NCBI GenBank assembly: GCA_964587515.1
Contig: CAZPMO010000218.1
Location: 1 to 7,325, forward strand
Length of the DNA stretch: 7,325 nt
Direction of reading: 5' to 3'
DNA from: CAZPMO01 sp964587515
GTDB taxonomy: Bacteria; Pseudomonadota; Alphaproteobacteria; MPNO01
Under the pieces are notes generated by a model. That model was not told the origin of the DNA, did not search any database, and was given only the letters and a program-made list of their open reading frames with translations. Made by a program: the position numbers and the translations under genes. Positions 5,388 through 7,325 of the stretch are shown piece after piece; within the stretch, counting starts at the first letter, position 1, and every line of letters starts with the position of its first letter.

Positions 5388-5873
5388 ATGGATAGTCTGG
5401 TACTAGCGGTCGCCGTCGCGGTCGTGGTTTGGTTGTTTTTGCGTCGTGCGCGTATGACCCGCGCGCGCCGTAACACACAACTTCACGCGGTTGCGGAGGG
5501 TGGCCAGGAGCAGCCGAAATCGATGCCGCGCTTCGGCAAGCCCGGCTCGGTCACCCGCCAACAGCTCGCGGCCCTGAAGAAATTCGATTTCGAGCCGTCG
5601 CGGCACTGGAGCATGGAAGAGGCGCAGCTCATCCTCGACACCGTCATCTATCTGCGTACGGCGATTGGAGACGTCACGGGCCAGGCAAATCCGCCGCTCG
5701 ATATCCAGAACAAGGTGCTGGGCTTCATCCTGACCGACGAGGAACTTCGCGATTACGTGCTCGACTGGTCCCGCAACCTGACGCGCGAGGAAGAAGGTGC
5801 GCCGGTAACGTTCGAGGACACGCCCGAACATCGCCGAATCATCGAGTTCATCGAAGGCCTGTGGGAGGACTGA
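5388..5873 (+). CDS. Single-span membrane protein of unknown function
   Basis: I do not recognise this 161-residue protein. It begins with one hydrophobic helix (about residues 3-18) followed at once by a very basic segment (RRARMTRARR, 19-28), so the bulk should face the cytoplasm. After a low-complexity linker (about 32-55) comes a soluble, charged, mostly helical domain (about 56-161). It contains RQQLAALKKFDFEPSRHW, a long helix-like stretch 76-95, and an acidic end (EFIEGLWED). No enzymatic motif, cysteine pair or metal site is seen. Codon use matches the neighbours and an SD-like GAGGAG precedes it, so it is a real gene. It leads the rightward operon, in the same frame as the DMT transporter gene and separated from it by the stop TGA at 5871 and 11 further codons. 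An anchored adaptor or assembly role is a guess only. Confidence 0.8.
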   Translation: MDSLVLAVAVAVVVWLFLRRARMTRARRNTQLHAVAEGGQEQPKSMPRFGKPGSVTRQQLAALKKFDFEPSRHWSMEEAQLILDTVIYLRTAIGDVTGQANPPLDIQNKVLGFILTDEELRDYVLDWSRNLTREEEGAPVTFEDTPEHRRIIEFIEGLWED

Positions 5874-5906
5874 CCCATCCCCGACGCGACACCCGATCCG
5901 GCCAGG

Positions 5907-6830
5907 ATGTCGCCGCTGCGCATTTTCGAGATCGGCGCCACCGTCTCGCCGCGCGTGGCCGTGGTAAGCGCCTCCACGGCGGCGCTGCTGATGGCGGGCT
6001 TCTTCGTGATCTCCCGGGTCGGGCTCCAGGGTGCCTTCAGCGCCGCCGATCTCACCTTCTTCCGCTATGCGTCTGCGCTACTGTTGTTGCCGATCTTCCT
6101 GGGCAATGCGCCGGCCCGGCTCGGCGGAATCGGCTGGGGGCGTGGTCTTTTTCTGGCGCTGTGCGGCGGCGCCGCGATGAACATTCTGATGGCGGGCGGA
6201 TTGTCTTTATCGTCGGTCGCCCATGCCGGCGTCTTTACCCAGGGCACGATTCCCATGATCGCCGCGCTGTTGAGCGTGATTTTCCTGGGCGACCAGCTGA
6301 CGAACTGGCGCATCGGCGGCCTGGTGCTGATCCTGTTCGGACTCCTGACGCTTGGCTGGGGCGGGTTCGTCGAGAGCGCCCCGGCCGCCTGGAAAGGCGA
6401 TCTGATGTTCGTCGGCGCTGCAATCATGTGGGCGTCGTTCACCGTGGCCATGCGGGCCTGGCGGGTCGATCCGGTGCTGGGGCTCAGTATCGTCGCGGTG
6501 ATCAATTTCGTGATCTTCGCGCCGATCTATTTCGTCTTTCTCGACCCCGTCATCACGCGCCTGCCGGTCGCCGACTGGTGGTTCCAGGCCTTCTATCAGG
6601 CGGTTGCCGTGGGCGTCCTGGCCGCCGTGCTCTATATGCGCGCGATCCCCGTTCTCGGCGCGGCGCGAACCGCGCTGGTGGTCGCCCTGGTGCCGGTGTT
6701 CGCGATCCTGCTGGCGGTGCCGGTGCTGGGCGAGGTCCCTGGAGTCCTGGAATCCTGCGGGATGATCGTCGTCCTGATCGGGGTAGCGGGGGCGACGGGG
6801 GTTCGTTTCGGCGTCAAACCGGCCACCTAG
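5907..6830 (+). CDS. EamA/DMT-family transporter (second copy)
   Basis: This 307-residue inner-membrane protein has about ten helices and two EamA repeats (about 18-150 and 163-297). Typical segments are SSVAHAGVFTQGTIPMIAALLSVIFLGD (about 102-129) closing repeat one and GAARTALVVALVPVFAILLAVPVLGE (251-276) closing repeat two. It is only distantly like the other DMT protein in this window; the two differ at most positions I compared, so they are not a recent duplication. Substrate is unknown. ATG 5907 is the only conventional start in frame after the upstream stop, but it has almost no SD. A strong GGGAGGA (5863-5869) lies about 38 bases away, inside the end of the preceding gene. It follows that gene by 33 bases and precedes queA by 25, so it is likely co-transcribed with both. 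Confidence 0.9.
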   Translation: MSPLRIFEIGATVSPRVAVVSASTAALLMAGFFVISRVGLQGAFSAADLTFFRYASALLLLPIFLGNAPARLGGIGWGRGLFLALCGGAAMNILMAGGLSLSSVAHAGVFTQGTIPMIAALLSVIFLGDQLTNWRIGGLVLILFGLLTLGWGGFVESAPAAWKGDLMFVGAAIMWASFTVAMRAWRVDPVLGLSIVAVINFVIFAPIYFVFLDPVITRLPVADWWFQAFYQAVAVGVLAAVLYMRAIPVLGAARTALVVALVPVFAILLAVPVLGEVPGVLESCGMIVVLIGVAGATGVRFGVKPAT

Positions 6831-6855
6831 AGCACTATCCGCGGGACGGACAAGG

Positions 6856-7325
6856 ATGACGACCACCGACAATGCCTTGATATCACCCGATGCCGGTCTC
6901 AGAACCGACGCGTTCGACTTCGACCTTCCGGCGTCCGCCATCGCGACGCGCCCGGCGACGCCGCGCCATTCGGCGCGTCTGCTGGAGGTTGGCGAGCGGC
7001 TGACCGACAGGACCGTCGCCGAGCTACCCGGTCTGTTTCGCGCCGGCGACGTGCTGGTGGTGAACGATACCCGCGTGATCCCGGCCCGGCTGACCGGCCG
7101 GCGCGGCGACGCCAGGGTCGAGGTTACCCTGCACAAGCGCGCCGGGCCCAACGGGTGGCGCGCCTTCGCGCGTCCGGCCAAACGCCTGCGGCCCGGCGAT
7201 GAAATAATCTTCGCACCCGGTTTCGCGGCCATGGTCGCCGACAAGGGCGACGGCGGCGAGGTCGAACTGCTGTTTCCCGAAGACCTCGATCTCGCGGGCG
7301 CGCTGAAGGAACACGGCGCGGTGCC
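6856..7325 (+). CDS. queA: QueA, S-adenosylmethionine:tRNA ribosyltransferase-isomerase, N-terminal part
   Basis: QueA transfers and isomerises the ribosyl group of S-adenosylmethionine onto preQ1 in tRNA, giving epoxyqueuosine at the wobble position of GUN anticodons. The window holds 156 of the usual roughly 345-365 residues before the right edge cuts it. Signature segments are FDFDLPASAIATRPATPRHSARLL (residues 20-43), then GDVLVVNDTRVIPARLTG (64-81), the most diagnostic block, and RPAKRLRPGD (106-115). The ATG at 6856 has GGGACGGACAAGG just upstream and gives about 14 more residues than the common start near RTDAFDFDLP; no conventional start lies closer. One oddity is RH at 37-38 where the family usually has RD. 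It is the third gene of the rightward operon, 25 bases after the DMT transporter. In many relatives tgt, the partner enzyme of queuosine synthesis, lies next, outside this window. Confidence 0.93.
   Translation, partial: MTTTDNALISPDAGLRTDAFDFDLPASAIATRPATPRHSARLLEVGERLTDRTVAELPGLFRAGDVLVVNDTRVIPARLTGRRGDARVEVTLHKRAGPNGWRAFARPAKRLRPGDEIIFAPGFAAMVADKGDGGEVELLFPEDLDLAGALKEHGAV

Noticed and set aside
5871..5906. Possible stop-codon readthrough joining the 161-residue protein to the second DMT transporter
   Set aside because: The two genes are in the same frame with a single TGA and 11 codons between, but I see no selenocysteine-type structure. Both proteins look complete, and adjacency in frame has a one-in-three chance.
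4371..6830. Two DMT transporters as a recent tandem or inverted duplication
   Set aside because: They share the fold and repeat motifs, but the sequences diverge at most positions and no flanking repeats are seen; they look like independent family members.
5861..7244. Open frames crossing the second DMT gene and queA (plus 5861-6859, minus 6207-7244)
   Set aside because: They cross real gene boundaries and give basic low-complexity chains, whereas the DMT and QueA frames show clear family motifs.

Overview
The window comes from a GC-rich bacterial chromosome (roughly 60-65% GC by eye). It most resembles an alphaproteobacterium, perhaps of Rhodospirillales type. The grounds are the codon bias, the protein families and one perfect TTAA-N7-TTAAC site, the binding consensus of the alphaproteobacterial cell-cycle regulator CtrA. 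The placement is inference. I see no rRNA, tRNA, CRISPR array, insertion sequence, phage gene or integration site. This is densely packed ordinary chromosome: eight genes and no gene-free stretch longer than about 215 bases.

Left part, plus strand. A 14-helix-type MFS drug/metabolite exporter (130-1524) is followed by a 213-base intergenic region. That region holds a hairpin just after the MFS stop, a possible sigma-70 promoter whose predicted start falls inside a CtrA-like box, a 5' leader hairpin that buries a strong Shine-Dalgarno-like sequence, and a small upstream reading frame. It leads into a YgjP/SprT-like zinc metallopeptidase gene (1738-2472).

Centre, minus strand. Three genes read leftward as a probable operon: an EamA/DMT transporter (5285-4371), a kynurenine-formamidase-like alpha/beta hydrolase (4332-3463) and a secreted right-handed beta-helix protein (3446-2469). 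Gaps are 38 and 16 bases, and the second and third genes have good ribosome binding sites. The last gene converges on the metallopeptidase gene so tightly that the two stop codons overlap in one TTAA. A 12-bp GC-rich hairpin lies a few bases inside the beta-helix gene.

Right part, plus strand. From a 102-base divergent intergenic region, a second likely operon reads rightward: a 161-residue single-span membrane protein of unknown function (5388-5873), a second EamA/DMT transporter (5907-6830), and queA (6856 to the window edge, truncated), which makes the queuosine precursor in tRNA.

Three of the eight genes are transporters of small molecules. No gene set here forms a recognisable new defence, mobile or biosynthetic system. 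The points most worth a second look are the control region ahead of the metallopeptidase gene, the spacer-free convergent junction, and the DMT/hydrolase/beta-helix operon.
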